NCBI RefSeq assembly: GCF_013149805.1
Contig: NZ_JABEZT010000002.1
Location: 1-64,000 of the forward strand
Direction: 5' to 3'
DNA from: Isoptericola chiayiensis
GTDB lineage: Bacteria > Actinomycetota > Actinomycetes > Actinomycetales > Cellulomonadaceae
DNA: 64,000 bases
The stretch's first letter is position 1; every line of letters starts with the position of its first letter. Shown one piece after another: positions 8,739 through 18,177 of the stretch. The notes under the pieces are model-generated. The model was given only the letters and a program-made list of their open reading frames with translations, ran no database searches and was not told where the DNA came from. The translations under genes and the position numbers were made by a program.

Positions 8739-9616
8739 TGGGGCTGGGCCGGGTCCTGCTGGCCGCCGGTGCCGCGGCGGCCGCCACGGCCGTGAGCCGA
8801 CGCCTCCTGGCGGCCGCGCCCCCCGGGGGTGCGACGCGCTGGGAACGGACCAACCATCGCGGCGAGACGGTCTCGATGCTGGAGGGCCCCGCCGTCGCCG
8901 TCGGTCTCGTCGGCGGCGCCCTCGCGGCGTCGGGCGAGGCGCGGTCGCGGGTCGCGGTCGCCCTGGCCACGGCGGGCGGCGGCGCGTTCGGCGTCGTCGA
9001 CGACCTGGCGGAGGACACCGCCGTGCGGACCAAGGGGCTGCGCGGCCACCTGGGCGCTCTGGCCCGGGGGCGGGTGACGACCGGAGGGCTCAAGGTCCTG
9101 GGCATCACGGCGACCTCGCTCGCCGCCGCCGCGGTCGCGCCGCCCCGGGGGAGGGCCGGGGTCCGGCGCGCGGCCGACGTCCTGGTCGACGGCGCGCTGA
9201 TCGCGGGCACGGCGAACCTCGTCAACCTGCTGGACCTGCGCCCGGGCCGTGCCCTGAAGGCCTCGCTGGCGCTGGCGGCGCCCGCGGGCGTCGCACCCGG
9301 CGGCGGCGCGCTGCTGGGCGCCGGCGCGGCCGCCGCGTCCCGGGACCTCGCCGAGTCGGACATGCTCGGTGACGGTGGGGCGAACGCGCTCGGCGCCTAC
9401 GTGGGGGCCCGCTGGGTCGTCGCCGCACCGCGGCCCGTGCGTCTCGCCGCGCTCGCCGCCGTCGTCGGGCTGACGCTGGTCTCGGAACGCGTGAGCTTCT
9501 CGGCCGTGATCGACCGCACCCCGTGGCTGCACCGGATCGACCAGGTCGGACGGCGGCCCGCGCCGGCGCCCGCCACCGTGCCGCCGGGGGAGCAGGGCGA
9601 GGGCTCCGCGGCGTGA
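8738..9616 (+). CDS. MraY/WecA-like polytopic membrane protein
   Basis: The product is 292 residues, hydrophobic and Ala-rich with several membrane segments. Three blocks resemble polyprenyl-phosphate sugar-1-phosphate transferases: [10 protein letters not shown] (like the FGxxDD motif), [17 protein letters not shown] (like NxxNxxDGxDGL), and [15 protein letters not shown] (like MGDTGSxxLG). The motifs are shifted from the family consensus, so catalysis is uncertain. It lies between steB and the lipid II flippase gene murJ, overlapping murJ by 4 bp. This suggests a role in envelope lipid-linked precursor handling, which is inference. Confidence 0.7.
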   Translation: MGLGRVLLAAGAAAAATAVSRRLLAAAPPGGATRWERTNHRGETVSMLEGPAVAVGLVGGALAASGEARSRVAVALATAGGGAFGVVDDLAEDTAVRTKGLRGHLGALARGRVTTGGLKVLGITATSLAAAAVAPPRGRAGVRRAADVLVDGALIAGTANLVNLLDLRPGRALKASLALAAPAGVAPGGGALLGAGAAAASRDLAESDMLGDGGANALGAYVGARWVVAAPRPVRLAALAAVVGLTLVSERVSFSAVIDRTPWLHRIDQVGRRPAPAPATVPPGEQGEGSAA

Positions 9617-11316
9617 GCGGGCCGGACGGGACGGCCGGGCGCCGCGCCGCGACGACGATCGCCGGGGCCGCGGTGCTCATCACCGTCGTGACCCTGGCGA
9701 GCCGGGTCGTCGGCTTCGGGCGGTGGCTCGCCCAGGCGCACTACGTCGGCACCGACGGCGTCGACGCGCCGCTCAACGCCGCCAACCTGCTGCCCAACGT
9801 CCTGTTCGAGATCGCCGCGGGCGGCGCGCTGACCGGCGCGGTCGTCCCCCTGCTGTCCGGGTTCCTGGTGCGGGGAGACCGGGCGAACGCCTCGCGCACG
9901 GCGTCCGCCCTGCTCGGCTGGACCGTCGTCGTGCTGGTGCCGGTCGGTGCGCTGATGGCGCTGCTGGCGGACCCGCTGGCCGAGTACGTGCTGCGACTGC
10001 ACGACCCGGTCAACATCGCGGTCGCCGCGGACTTCCTGCGGGTGTTCGCCGTCCAGATCCCGCTCTACGGCCTCGCCGTCGTGCTCGGCGGCGTCCTGCA
10101 GGCGCACCGCCGGTTCTTCTGGCCGGCGTTCAGCCCGCTCGTGTCCAGCGTCGTGGTGATCGGGGTCTACGCCCGGTTCGGCGCGCTGGCCGACGGCAAC
10201 CAGCAGGACGTGGCCGCCCTGACGTCCGAGGCGCTCGGCTGGCTGGCGTGGGGCATGACGGCCGGCGTCGCCTTCCTCGCCCTGCCGCTCGTCGTCCCGG
10301 TGCTGCGCACCGGGCTGCGCCTGCGCCCGACCCTGCGCTTCCCGGCGGGGGAGGGCCGGCGTGCGGCACGGCTCGCCTCGGCGGGCGTCGGAGCGCTCGT
10401 CGCCCAGCAGCTCGCTCTGCTGGCGACCATGGCGTCGGCCAACGAGGCCGGCGGCGACGGGACCTGGACGATCTTCCTGTACGCGCAGAACGTCTACTTC
10501 CTGCCCTACGCCGTGCTGGCGTTCCCGATCGCCACCAGCGCCTTCCCGCAGTTCTCGGCGCTGGCCGCGGAGGGCCGGAGCGACGACCTCGCGCGGCTGG
10601 TGTCCTCGACGACGCGGGTGCTGGTCGTGGTGTCGGTGGCCGGTGCCGCGGCGCTCGTGGCCGCCGCGCCGCTGGTGGAGAACGTCTTCGACCTGATCAT
10701 GGCGGAGGGGTCCGACGCCGGCGGGATGGCCGTCGCGCTGACCTGGATGGCGCCCGGCCTGCTCGGCTACGCGCTCATCCTGCAGCTGTCCCGGCTGCTG
10801 TACGCGGTCGGGGCGGCCCGGGCGGCGGTCGTCGCGACGGCCTCCGGCTGGCTGGTGGTGGCGGCGGGCACGCTGGTGCCGGTGGTCCTCACGGCGGGCG
10901 ACGACGGGACGGGTTCGCGCGAGTGGGTGCTGGGCGCCCTCGGCGCGGCGACGACCGTCGGGATGAGCGTGGCCGGTCTGGCCCTGCTGACCGCCGTCCG
11001 ACGCCGGGTCGGCCCGGCAGCCCTGCGGACGGTGCCGCGCACGCTGCTCGTGGCCCTGCTCGCCGGCGGGTTCGGTGCCGTGCTCGGCCGCTGGAGCGTG
11101 CCGGTGGCGGACCGCAGCGTCGCTACCGGGCCGAACGGTGCGGACGGCACGCCCGTGACGACACCGTTCAGCACGGAGGCGATCGTCACGGACATCGGTC
11201 TGGGGCTCGTCGCCGGTCTCGTCGCCATGGGGGTCGTGGTGGTCGTGGCCGGCGTGACCGACGCCGCGGTACGGTCCCGGATCTCCGCCGTCGGGCGCCG
11301 CCTGCTGCGGCGGTAG
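9613..11316 (+). CDS. murJ: Lipid II flippase MurJ (MviN family)
   Basis: The product is 567 residues, with about 14 hydrophobic segments. The N-terminal region ([20 protein letters not shown], then [25 protein letters not shown]) is the MurJ/MviN signature, with the conserved Arg residues and the PN block. GTG at 9613 overlaps the preceding stop by 4 bp. The MOP-superfamily flippase moves lipid II across the membrane for peptidoglycan synthesis. Many actinobacteria have a second, longer MurJ near the origin, so this may be one of two paralogues. Confidence 0.88.
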   Translation: MSGPDGTAGRRAATTIAGAAVLITVVTLASRVVGFGRWLAQAHYVGTDGVDAPLNAANLLPNVLFEIAAGGALTGAVVPLLSGFLVRGDRANASRTASALLGWTVVVLVPVGALMALLADPLAEYVLRLHDPVNIAVAADFLRVFAVQIPLYGLAVVLGGVLQAHRRFFWPAFSPLVSSVVVIGVYARFGALADGNQQDVAALTSEALGWLAWGMTAGVAFLALPLVVPVLRTGLRLRPTLRFPAGEGRRAARLASAGVGALVAQQLALLATMASANEAGGDGTWTIFLYAQNVYFLPYAVLAFPIATSAFPQFSALAAEGRSDDLARLVSSTTRVLVVVSVAGAAALVAAAPLVENVFDLIMAEGSDAGGMAVALTWMAPGLLGYALILQLSRLLYAVGAARAAVVATASGWLVVAAGTLVPVVLTAGDDGTGSREWVLGALGAATTVGMSVAGLALLTAVRRRVGPAALRTVPRTLLVALLAGGFGAVLGRWSVPVADRSVATGPNGADGTPVTTPFSTEAIVTDIGLGLVAGLVAMGVVVVVAGVTDAAVRSRISAVGRRLLRR

Positions 11317-11406
11317 TCGCCGCACCTCCCGGCTCCCGGCGCGCCGGTGTGCCGAACGGCACCACGGACCCGGCGCGTCCCGCACGCCGAGCGGCCCGGC
11401 GTCGTT

Positions 11407-11412
11407 TAGCAT
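11407..11412 (+). promoter_or_regulatory. -10 box of pyrG, possibly leaderless
   Basis: TAGCAT, with eight bases to the pyrG GTG start, would place the transcription start at or next to the start codon. GGAG between the box and the start could also act as a weak ribosome site if transcription starts further upstream. It lies in the 104-base gap after murJ, which is the largest gap in this run since the one before the TPR gene. Confidence 0.5.
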
Positions 11413-11420
11413 GGAGTTCC

Positions 11421-13106
11421 GTGGCTGACACCAACCGAACCTCGTCCCGTTCCTCCAGCCGCGCCGGTGCCTCGCACCTGACGCGCCACATCTTCGTGAC
11501 GGGTGGTGTCGCCTCCTCCCTCGGCAAGGGGCTGACCGCCTCGTCGCTCGGGCGCCTGCTGCGCTCGCGGGGCCTGCGGGTCACGATGCAGAAGCTCGAC
11601 CCGTACCTCAACGTGGACCCGGGCACCATGAACCCGTTCCAGCACGGCGAGGTGTTCGTCACCGAGGACGGCGCCGAGACCGACCTCGACATCGGACACT
11701 ACGAGCGGTTCCTCGACGTGGAGCTGCCGGCGTCGTCCAACGTCACCACCGGCCAGGTCTACTCCCGCGTGATCGCCAAGGAGCGTCGCGGCGAGTACCT
11801 CGGCGACACGGTGCAGGTCATCCCGCACATCACCGACGAGATCAAGCTGCGGATGCGGGACCAGGCGGGCCCCGACGTCGACGTGATCATCACCGAGATC
11901 GGCGGCACCGTCGGCGACATCGAGTCCCAGCCCTTCCTCGAGGCGGCCCGGCAGGTGCGGCACGAGCTCGGCCGCGACGACTGCTTCTTCCTGCACGTCT
12001 CGCTGGTGCCCTACATCGGGCCGTCCGGCGAGCTCAAGACCAAGCCGACCCAGCACTCCGTGGCGGCGCTGCGAAGCATCGGCATCCAGCCGGACGCGAT
12101 CGTGCTGCGCTCGGACCGCACCGTGCCGACGTCGATCAAGCACAAGATCGCGATGGCCTGCGACGTGGACGACGACGCCGTGGTCAACGCGGCCGACGCC
12201 CCGAGCATCTACGACATCCCGCGCGTCGTGCACGGCGAGGGCCTGGACGCCTACGTGGTGCGCCGTCTGGACCTGCCGTTCCACGACGTGGAGTGGGGCG
12301 GCTGGAACCGTGTCCTGGAGCGGGTCCACGAGCCGGACCACCACGTCGAGATCGCTCTGGTCGGCAAGTACATCGACCTGCCCGACGCGTACCTGTCGGT
12401 GACCGAGGCGCTGCGCGCCGGCGGGTTCGACAACGACGCCCGCGTCGCGATCCGCTGGGTGGCGGCCGACGACTGCCGCACCCCGGCCGGCGCCGAGGAG
12501 GCGCTGGCGGGCGTGGACGCGATCCTCGTGCCGGGCGGCTTCGGCGTGCGGGGCATCGACGGCAAGGTCGGCGCCCTGCGGTGGGCCCGCGAGAACCTCG
12601 TGCCGACCCTCGGCATCTGCCTGGGCCTGCAGTCGATGGTCATCGAGTACGCGCGCAACGTCCTCGGCCTGTCCGACGCCTCGTCGACCGAGTTCGACCC
12701 GGACTCGGCGAACCCGGTGATCGCGACGATGGCGGAGCAGCTCGCGATCGTCGGCGGCGACGGGGACCTGGGTGGCACGATGCGTCTCGGCGCCTACCCC
12801 GCCCGCCTGGCGGAGGGGTCGGTGGTCGCTGGGGCGTACGGCGCCACGGAGGTCTCCGAGCGGCACCGGCACCGCTACGAGGTCAACAACCTGTACCGGT
12901 CCCGCCTGGAGGAGGCCGGGCTGCGCATCAGCGGCACCTCGCCCGACGGCGACCTCGTGGAGTTCGTCGAGCTCCCGGCGGACACCCACCCGTACTACGT
13001 CAGCACCCAGGCCCACCCGGAGTTCAAGTCGCGTCCGACCCGTTCGCACCCGCTGTTCTCCGGCCTGGTCGCCGCCGCGCTCGTGCGGCAGGGCGCGACG
13101 GCGTGA
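11421..13106 (+). CDS. pyrG: CTP synthase
   Basis: The product is 561 residues. The N-terminal synthetase domain has [13 protein letters not shown] at about 26-37 and [15 protein letters not shown]. The C-terminal glutamine amidotransferase domain has [10 protein letters not shown], with the nucleophile Cys near residue 400, and the final His/Glu of HPEF. It makes CTP from UTP, ATP and glutamine. GTG at 11421 leaves a short Ser/Arg-rich leader before the conserved HIFVTGG block. It overlaps the Nudix gene by 4 bp. Confidence 0.97.
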   Translation: MADTNRTSSRSSSRAGASHLTRHIFVTGGVASSLGKGLTASSLGRLLRSRGLRVTMQKLDPYLNVDPGTMNPFQHGEVFVTEDGAETDLDIGHYERFLDVELPASSNVTTGQVYSRVIAKERRGEYLGDTVQVIPHITDEIKLRMRDQAGPDVDVIITEIGGTVGDIESQPFLEAARQVRHELGRDDCFFLHVSLVPYIGPSGELKTKPTQHSVAALRSIGIQPDAIVLRSDRTVPTSIKHKIAMACDVDDDAVVNAADAPSIYDIPRVVHGEGLDAYVVRRLDLPFHDVEWGGWNRVLERVHEPDHHVEIALVGKYIDLPDAYLSVTEALRAGGFDNDARVAIRWVAADDCRTPAGAEEALAGVDAILVPGGFGVRGIDGKVGALRWARENLVPTLGICLGLQSMVIEYARNVLGLSDASSTEFDPDSANPVIATMAEQLAIVGGDGDLGGTMRLGAYPARLAEGSVVAGAYGATEVSERHRHRYEVNNLYRSRLEEAGLRISGTSPDGDLVEFVELPADTHPYYVSTQAHPEFKSRPTRSHPLFSGLVAAALVRQGATA

Positions 13107-13762
13107 GCCGCGGGACCGGGGCCGGGCTCGAGCCCGGCAGGGACGCCGTCGCGCCGCGGCCCGTCGTCTCCCGCACCGCGGTGCACGCGGGCCGGATCTT
13201 CGACGTCGTGCGTGACGACGTCGACCTCGGCGACGCCGGCGTCGTCACGCGCGAGTACCTGGACCACCCCGGGGCCGTCGCCGTCGTCGTGCTGGACGAC
13301 CAGGACCGGGTGCTGCTGCTGCGCCAGTACCGGCACCCCGTGCGGGCGATGATGTGGGAGGTGCCGGCCGGCCTGCTGGACGTGCCCGACGAGCCGGCGG
13401 TGGACGCCGCGGCACGCGAGCTGGCCGAGGAGGCCGACCTGCGGGCGCGGCGCTGGGACGTGCTGGTCGACTACGCGACGACGCCCGGTGCGAGCAACGA
13501 GTCCGTGCGCATCTTCCTGGCGCGTGACGTCGCGCAGGTCCCGGCGGCCGAGCGGCACGAGCGCACCGGGGAGGAGGCGGAGATCGCCACCCGGTGGGTG
13601 CCGCTGGCGGACGCCGTCGACCGGGTGCTGTCCGGCGACCTGCACAACCCGTCGGCCGTGGTGGGGATCCTGGCGGCGGCGGCGAGCCGCGCCGACGGCT
13701 GGTCCTCGCTGCGTCCGGTGGACGTGGAGTGGCCCTACCGGCGGGGCGTCCTGCCCGACTGA
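13103..13762 (+). CDS. Nudix hydrolase, ADP-ribose pyrophosphatase type
   Basis: The product is 219 residues. The Nudix box begins at GLLDVPDEP and continues to [11 protein letters not shown] at about residues 90-112, and it fits G-x5-E-x7-REUxEExGU except for the last Gly. Upstream, LLLRQYRHP and WEVPAG are typical of ADP-ribose pyrophosphatases (NudF type). It probably cleaves ADP-ribose to AMP and ribose 5-phosphate. It is coupled to pyrG by GTGA, the same order as Rv1699-Rv1700 in mycobacteria as I recall it. It ends the long forward run; the next gene is convergent. Confidence 0.9.
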   Translation: MSRGTGAGLEPGRDAVAPRPVVSRTAVHAGRIFDVVRDDVDLGDAGVVTREYLDHPGAVAVVVLDDQDRVLLLRQYRHPVRAMMWEVPAGLLDVPDEPAVDAAARELAEEADLRARRWDVLVDYATTPGASNESVRIFLARDVAQVPAAERHERTGEEAEIATRWVPLADAVDRVLSGDLHNPSAVVGILAAAASRADGWSSLRPVDVEWPYRRGVLPD

Positions 13763-13796
13763 CGGCGAGGCGCGCGCCGCGCCGCGCCCGAGCGGG

Positions 13797-14744
13797 TCAG
13801 GCGCGGGTGCGCAGCCGCAGCACGGCGCGCGCCGTCGCCCAGGTCAGCACTCCGGCGCCGAGCATGTGCAGCCCGACCAGCAGTACGGGCAGGCCCGTGA
13901 AGTACTGGGCGTAGCCGATCCCGCCCTGGGCGAGGGTGACGACCAGCAGGAGCCAGGCCCCGCGGCGGGCGCGGCGCACGAGGTCGCCCCCGTCCGCGGC
14001 GCGGTGCAGCAGGACCAGCAGCAGCGCGAGCACGCCGACGAACAGCCACACCGAGGCCGAGTGCGCGCGCGTCATGGTCAGGGGGTCGACGGCGAGGCGG
14101 TACCCGACCTCGGCGTCCCCGGAGTGCGGGCCGGCACCGGTGACGACCACGCCGAGGCAGATGACGGGCACGACGAGGAGGCCGAGGGCCCACCCGGTCA
14201 GGCTGGTGGCCCGTCCGCCCACGGGCGCGGGTGCGCCGTCGCCCTCGCCGTGCCGGTGCAGCAGGTACGTGGAGAGCCACACCAGGGCCGCCGAGACGAC
14301 GAAGTGCAGGGACACCCAGGCGGGGTGCAGGTCGAGCAGGACGACGACGCCCCCGATGAGCGCCTGGGCCACGACGCCGGCCAGCGGCACCACGCCGAGG
14401 ACGCGGTAGCGCGGCGACCGCGTGCGGTCCGTCGTCACCAGCAGCAGGACGGCGATCGCGATCGCCGCCAGGACGAACGTCATGAGCCGGTTGCCGAACT
14501 CGACGTACGGGTGGATGCCGGCCGCCTCATGGAAGACCGGCGTGAAGCTCCCGGGCTCGCACTGCGGCCAGGTCGAGCAGCCGAGGCCCGACCCGGTGAG
14601 CCGGACCGCCCCGCCGGTGACGATGATGCCGATCTGGGCGACGACGTTCGCGACGAGCACGCCGCGCGTCCAGCCGCGGAACCGGGCGAGCCGGTCGCGG
14701 CGGGCAGGGGTGCTCGAGGCGTCGACGGGTGCGGGCGTGCTCAC
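13797..14744 (-). CDS. ctaA: Heme A synthase, COX15/CtaA family
   Basis: The product is 315 residues with eight membrane segments. Conserved blocks include VTGGAVRLTGSGLGCSTWP with the paired-Cys loop (CSTWPQC), IHPYVEFGNRLM, and His-containing helices (VSLHFVVSAAL, GLHMLGAG) that bind heme. It oxidises heme O to heme A for cytochrome c oxidase. GTG at 14744 is preferred over GTG at 14753 because TACGGT lies seven bases upstream of it, consistent with a leaderless message. The next minus-strand genes upstream are an ABC-2 pair, a common actinobacterial arrangement next to the suf operon. Confidence 0.93.
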   Translation of the reverse strand: MSTPAPVDASSTPARRDRLARFRGWTRGVLVANVVAQIGIIVTGGAVRLTGSGLGCSTWPQCEPGSFTPVFHEAAGIHPYVEFGNRLMTFVLAAIAIAVLLLVTTDRTRSPRYRVLGVVPLAGVVAQALIGGVVVLLDLHPAWVSLHFVVSAALVWLSTYLLHRHGEGDGAPAPVGGRATSLTGWALGLLVVPVICLGVVVTGAGPHSGDAEVGYRLAVDPLTMTRAHSASVWLFVGVLALLLVLLHRAADGGDLVRRARRGAWLLLVVTLAQGGIGYAQYFTGLPVLLVGLHMLGAGVLTWATARAVLRLRTRA

Positions 14745-14751
14745 GCGGTCC

Positions 14752-14757
14752 ACCGTA
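14752..14757 (-). promoter_or_regulatory. -10 box of ctaA (leaderless)
   Basis: On the minus strand this reads TACGGT, with seven bases to GTG at 14744. The spacing fits transcription starting at the start codon. It overlaps the alternative start at 14753, which argues against that start. No convincing -35 box was identified. Confidence 0.5.
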
Positions 14758-14858
14758 GCCCGAACGGCGGGGCGGCCCGGACGCCAGGTCGTCGGTGCCG
14801 GTGTGAGATCGGCCCGTCGGACGGTCCGGTCGGGCGCTGCGGGCCGTTGCGGACGGCC

Positions 14859-15626
14859 TCAGTGCCAGCGGAAGAGTCGCCCGGCCCCGGCGCCGAGCAC
14901 CGCCGTCCAGCCGAGCAGCACCACGACGGACAGCGGCGGGACGCCGGTACCCAGCAGCGCGCCGCGCAGGCCCTCGCCGAGCGCACCCGACGGCAGGAAG
15001 GCGGCCAGGTGGGCGAGCGCCCCGGGGAGCTCGGACGGCGGCACGACGAGCCCGCCGCCGACGACCAGCAGCACCAGCACGAGGTTGGCGACGGCGAGGA
15101 CGCCCTCGGCCCGCAGCGTGCCGGCGAGCAGCAGCGCCAGCGCGGTGAACGCCGCGGTGCCGAGCAGCACCAGCCCTGCCGCGGGCAGCAGGCCGGACGG
15201 CACCGGCTGCCACCCCAGCGCGAGCGCGACGCCGCCGATGACGACGACCTGCACCGCCTCGACGGCGAGCACGCCGAGGATCTTGCCGGCGAGCAGCCCG
15301 CCCCGGCCGAGCGGCGTGGTGGCGAGCAGCCGCAGGACGCCGTTGCGGCGGTCGAAGGCCGTCGCGATGGACTGGGACGTGAACGCCGTGGTGACGCACG
15401 CCAGGGCGAGGACGCCGGGGGTGACGAAGTCGACGCGCGTCGACGTGCCCGTGTCGAGCTCGACGACGGACGTCTGCACGAGCCCGACCAGGAGGAGCAC
15501 GGGGAGTGCCACGGTGACCAGCAGCTGTTCGCCGTTGCGCAGGATCGCGCGCGTCTCGAACGCGGCCTGGGTGGCGATCCGCCGGCGGGCGGGGGCGGCC
15601 CCGGTGGGCGCCGACGTCATGGTCAT
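14859..15626 (-). CDS. ABC-2 type exporter permease
   Basis: The product is 255 residues with six hydrophobic segments. It begins MTMTSAPTGAAPARRR, then the TQAAFETRAILRNGEQLL block typical of ABC-2 permeases. The start overlaps the end of the ATPase gene by 4 bp, so the two are made together. From memory, mycobacteria keep an ABC-2 transporter beside the COX15 gene and the suf operon (Rv1456c-Rv1458c). The substrate is unknown; homologues are annotated as antibiotic or daunorubicin-type exporters without direct proof. Confidence 0.88.
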   Translation of the reverse strand: MTMTSAPTGAAPARRRIATQAAFETRAILRNGEQLLVTVALPVLLLVGLVQTSVVELDTGTSTRVDFVTPGVLALACVTTAFTSQSIATAFDRRNGVLRLLATTPLGRGGLLAGKILGVLAVEAVQVVVIGGVALALGWQPVPSGLLPAAGLVLLGTAAFTALALLLAGTLRAEGVLAVANLVLVLLVVGGGLVVPPSELPGALAHLAAFLPSGALGEGLRGALLGTGVPPLSVVVLLGWTAVLGAGAGRLFRWH

Positions 15627-16585
15627 CGCAGGTGCCGTCCCGTCAGGTCGAGGAAGACGTCCTCGAGCGTCCGGCGCCCGGTGGTCACGCGGCGCGCGAG
15701 CACGCCCTCGCCGGCGAGCCAGTCCGTGACGGCGGCGAGCGCCGAGGGCCCGGTCGCGCCGGTGACCACGTACTCGCCGGGTGCGGACTCCTCGACGTGC
15801 CAGCCGCCGTCGTGCCGCGTCCGCTCGAGGTGCGCCCGCAGCGTGGCGGTGTCCAGACCGGGGCGCGCGTCGAGGCGGATGGTGGGTGCCGCGGTGCCGG
15901 AGCCGGCCGTGAGCAGCTCGGGGACGGTGCCGGAGGCGATGACCCGGCCGTGGTCGACGACGTGCACGACGTCGGCGAGGTCCTCGGCCTCGTCCATGAG
16001 GTGGGTGGTCAGGACGACGGCGACGCCCTCGGACCGCAGCTCGCGCACCAGGTCCCACACGGCGTGGCGCGACTGGGGGTCCATGCCGGCACTGGGTTCG
16101 TCGAGGAACACGACGGCGGGGCGTCCGACGACGGCGGTGGCGAGGGCGAGGCGCTGGCGCTGCCCGCCGGAGAGACGGCGCACGGTGGTGCGGGCGAACG
16201 AGGTCAGGCCGAGGCGGTCGGCGAGCTCGCCGACGTCGCGGGGGGCGGCGTACATGGTGGCGACGTGCCGCAGCATCTCCAGGGCGCGCACCCCGGTGGG
16301 CAGCCCGCCGTCCTGCAGCATGACCCCGACACGGGCGCGGAGCCGGTGCGCGTCGTCGACGGGGTCGAGGCCGAGCACCCGGACCTCGCCGCCGTCGGGG
16401 GAGCGCAGGCCCTCGCAGCACTCGACCGTCGTGGTCTTGCCGGCGCCGTTGGGCCCGAGCACCGCGGTGACGGCGCCTTCGGTAGCCTGAAGATCGAGCC
16501 CGTCGACGACGTCGCGTCCGCCGTAGGTCTTGCGCAGGCCGCGCACGACGACGGCGGCGCCGGGTGGCGCTTCGATGGTGGGCAC
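15623..16585 (-). CDS. ABC-2 type exporter ATPase
   Basis: The product is 320 residues. Walker A is GPNGAGKTTTVE near residue 44, the Q-loop is in VGVMLQDGGLP, the signature is RLSGGQRQRL, Walker B is VVFLDEPSAGMDP, and the switch is LTTHLMDEAE. The C-terminal 100 residues form the DrrA-type extension. The GTG start at 16585 has TAGAAT six bases upstream, so the mRNA may be leaderless. It works with the overlapping permease downstream. Confidence 0.92.
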   Translation of the reverse strand: MPTIEAPPGAAVVVRGLRKTYGGRDVVDGLDLQATEGAVTAVLGPNGAGKTTTVECCEGLRSPDGGEVRVLGLDPVDDAHRLRARVGVMLQDGGLPTGVRALEMLRHVATMYAAPRDVGELADRLGLTSFARTTVRRLSGGQRQRLALATAVVGRPAVVFLDEPSAGMDPQSRHAVWDLVRELRSEGVAVVLTTHLMDEAEDLADVVHVVDHGRVIASGTVPELLTAGSGTAAPTIRLDARPGLDTATLRAHLERTRHDGGWHVEESAPGEYVVTGATGPSALAAVTDWLAGEGVLARRVTTGRRTLEDVFLDLTGRHLR

Positions 16586-16591
16586 CCGAGG

Positions 16592-16597
16592 ATTCTA
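16592..16597 (-). promoter_or_regulatory. -10 box of ABC-2 operon (leaderless)
   Basis: On the minus strand this reads TAGAAT, six bases before GTG at 16585. It is a close match to TANNNT, at the spacing expected for leaderless transcription. It lies in the 62-base divergent gap shared with the DUF308 gene. Confidence 0.55.
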
Positions 16598-16647
16598 CGG
16601 AGTCGCCGAGCAGGACCGAGAACGCGGTACCGAGACCAGGAGAGACG

Positions 16648-17271
16648 ATGACCTTCTACACGTTCGCCCGGCCCGAGGACGTCGCACAGCTGGCGCGTCG
16701 GATCTGGTACTGGCCGGTGATCCGCGGGGTGCTGGCCGTCCTGTTCGGGCTGCTGGTGATGTTCCTGCCGCGGGACGTGCCGGGGCTTCTGGTGCAGGTC
16801 TTCGGGGTCTTCGTGCTGGTCGACGGCGTGGTCTCGCTGGTGGACGGGCTGCGGCGCCGCGGGACGCAGGCGGGGTCGGTCAACGTCGGCATCGGGGTGG
16901 TGGCGGTCGCGTTCGGCGCGGCGCTGCTGTTCCTGCCGGAGGTGTTCCTGACGATCGCGGTGGTGCTCATCGGGATCTGGGCGATGATCTTCGGCCTGCT
17001 GCAGGTGTTCGCGGCGTTCGCGGTGCGGGGCAAGGGTGGCGCCTCCTGGCTCCTGAGCCTGCTCTCCGGCGTGCTGTTCGTCGCGCTGGCGGTGGTGTGC
17101 TTCGCGAACCCGACGACGGCCCTGACGGCGATGGCGTTCGTGGTGGGCGTGTTCGCGGTGGTCATCGGCGCCGCGCTGATCGCGCTCGGTGTCAAGCTGC
17201 GCGGCCTGGGCCGGCAGGGCGGGCCGGGCGGCGGGCACGACGTCATCGAGGGCGAGGTCGTCGACGGGTGA
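16648..17271 (+). CDS. DUF308 (HdeD-like) membrane protein
   Basis: The product is 207 residues. ATG at 16648 follows CCAGGAGAG; the frame upstream to 16564 overlaps the divergent ABC gene and is rejected. There are six membrane segments in three hairpin-like pairs, the repeated pattern of the HdeD/DUF308 family (VIRGVLAVLFGLLVMF, NVGIGVVAVAFGAALLF, LLSGVLFVALAVVCFANP). The function in actinobacteria is unknown. It sits between the ABC-2 operon and sufR. Confidence 0.82.
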   Translation: MTFYTFARPEDVAQLARRIWYWPVIRGVLAVLFGLLVMFLPRDVPGLLVQVFGVFVLVDGVVSLVDGLRRRGTQAGSVNVGIGVVAVAFGAALLFLPEVFLTIAVVLIGIWAMIFGLLQVFAAFAVRGKGGASWLLSLLSGVLFVALAVVCFANPTTALTAMAFVVGVFAVVIGAALIALGVKLRGLGRQGGPGGGHDVIEGEVVDG

Positions 17272-17360
17272 CGTCGGGGCTCGACGTCGGGTGACGTCGT
17301 GGTGAAACCTGTGTGACGTGCGTCGCACCCGAGCCTGCCACCTGCGGTTCCGTGGTGTCG

Positions 17361-17414
17361 GTGAGGCTTGCCTTGCTTGACATCCGCCATTACGCAACAA
17401 GGATGTTCTGTAAT
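17361..17414 (+). promoter_or_regulatory. Promoter/operator region of the suf operon
   Basis: This is an unusually AT-rich patch for the window. It holds TTGACA at 17377-17382 and TGTAAT at 17409-17414. An inverted repeat, GACATCC (17379-17385) with GGATGTT (17401-17407), has a 15-base spacer, so the half-sites are 22 bp apart, two turns of DNA. It overlaps the probable promoter and is a candidate SufR operator. It does not match the mycobacterial SufR site as I remember it, so assignment is by position only. Confidence 0.5.
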
Positions 17415-17460
17415 AGGTCGGCAGCAGGCCGGCCCGGCACCGAGCACGGGAGGAGGGTGC

Positions 17461-18177
17461 ATGACGCAGGCACAGGTCGCCCCGCAGCACGTCGCCGGCG
17501 ACGGTGACGGCACCCGCCGCCGCGTCCTCGAGCTCGTCGCCGAGCGCGGCCCGGTCAGCGCGGCCGAGCTCGCCCGCACCCTGGGCCTGACGGCCGCCGC
17601 CGTCCGGCGCCACCTCGGATGTCTCGAGCAGGACGGCACCATCGCCGTGCACGACGCCGGTCCCGCCGGTCACGCCCGTCGCGGACGTCCCGCACGCCGC
17701 TACGTGGTCAGCACCAGCGGGCAGGGCGAGCTCGGCGGCGGCTACACCGAGCTGGCGACGCAGGCGATGCGCTACCTGCGCCGCACGGCCGGGGACGACG
17801 CCGTGGCCGGGTTCGCCGCCGAGCGCAACGCCGCCGTCGTGCAGCGCTACGCCGGCCGGCTCACCGCGACGGACCCGCACGAGCGGGCCGAGCAGCTCGC
17901 GGCGCTGCTGTCCGCCGACGGCTACGCCGCGTCCGTACGGCCCGTCGACGGGCCGCAGGTGCCCACCGTCCAGCTGTGCCAGGGACACTGCCCGGTGCAG
18001 CACGCCGCCGAGGAGTTCTCCGAGCTCTGCGAGGCCGAGGCGCGCGGCTTCTCCGAGCTGCTCGGCACCCACGTCCAACGACTCGCGACCCTCGCGGGCG
18101 GCGCGCACGCCTGCGTCACCAACATCCCCCTGTCTCCCCCCAACCGCCCCCGCGGCACGCAGGAAGGAACACGATGA
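17461..18177 (+). CDS. sufR: SufR-type Fe-S cluster regulator
   Basis: The product is 238 residues. ATG at 17461 has GGAGGAGG five bases upstream. The N-terminus is a winged helix-turn-helix ([20 protein letters not shown] and [18 protein letters not shown]). The C-terminal half carries the SufR cysteine cluster: CQGHC, a Cys 12 residues on (ELCEAE), and a later Cys (HACVTN), fit for a [4Fe-4S] cluster. SufR represses the suf operon when clusters are plentiful. Its stop overlaps the sufB start (ATGA). Confidence 0.92.
   Translation: MTQAQVAPQHVAGDGDGTRRRVLELVAERGPVSAAELARTLGLTAAAVRRHLGCLEQDGTIAVHDAGPAGHARRGRPARRYVVSTSGQGELGGGYTELATQAMRYLRRTAGDDAVAGFAAERNAAVVQRYAGRLTATDPHERAEQLAALLSADGYAASVRPVDGPQVPTVQLCQGHCPVQHAAEEFSELCEAEARGFSELLGTHVQRLATLAGGAHACVTNIPLSPPNRPRGTQEGTR

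Noticed and set aside
13488-16490. 1000-residue plus-strand ORF opposite ctaA and the ABC-2 genes
   Set aside because: It is antisense to three genes with full family motifs and is made of low-complexity Arg/Gly/Asp/Gln stretches.
17362-17380. Iron box upstream of sufR
   Set aside because: Only 11 of 19 positions match the DtxR-type consensus, too weak to list as a feature. It is mentioned only as a possibility.
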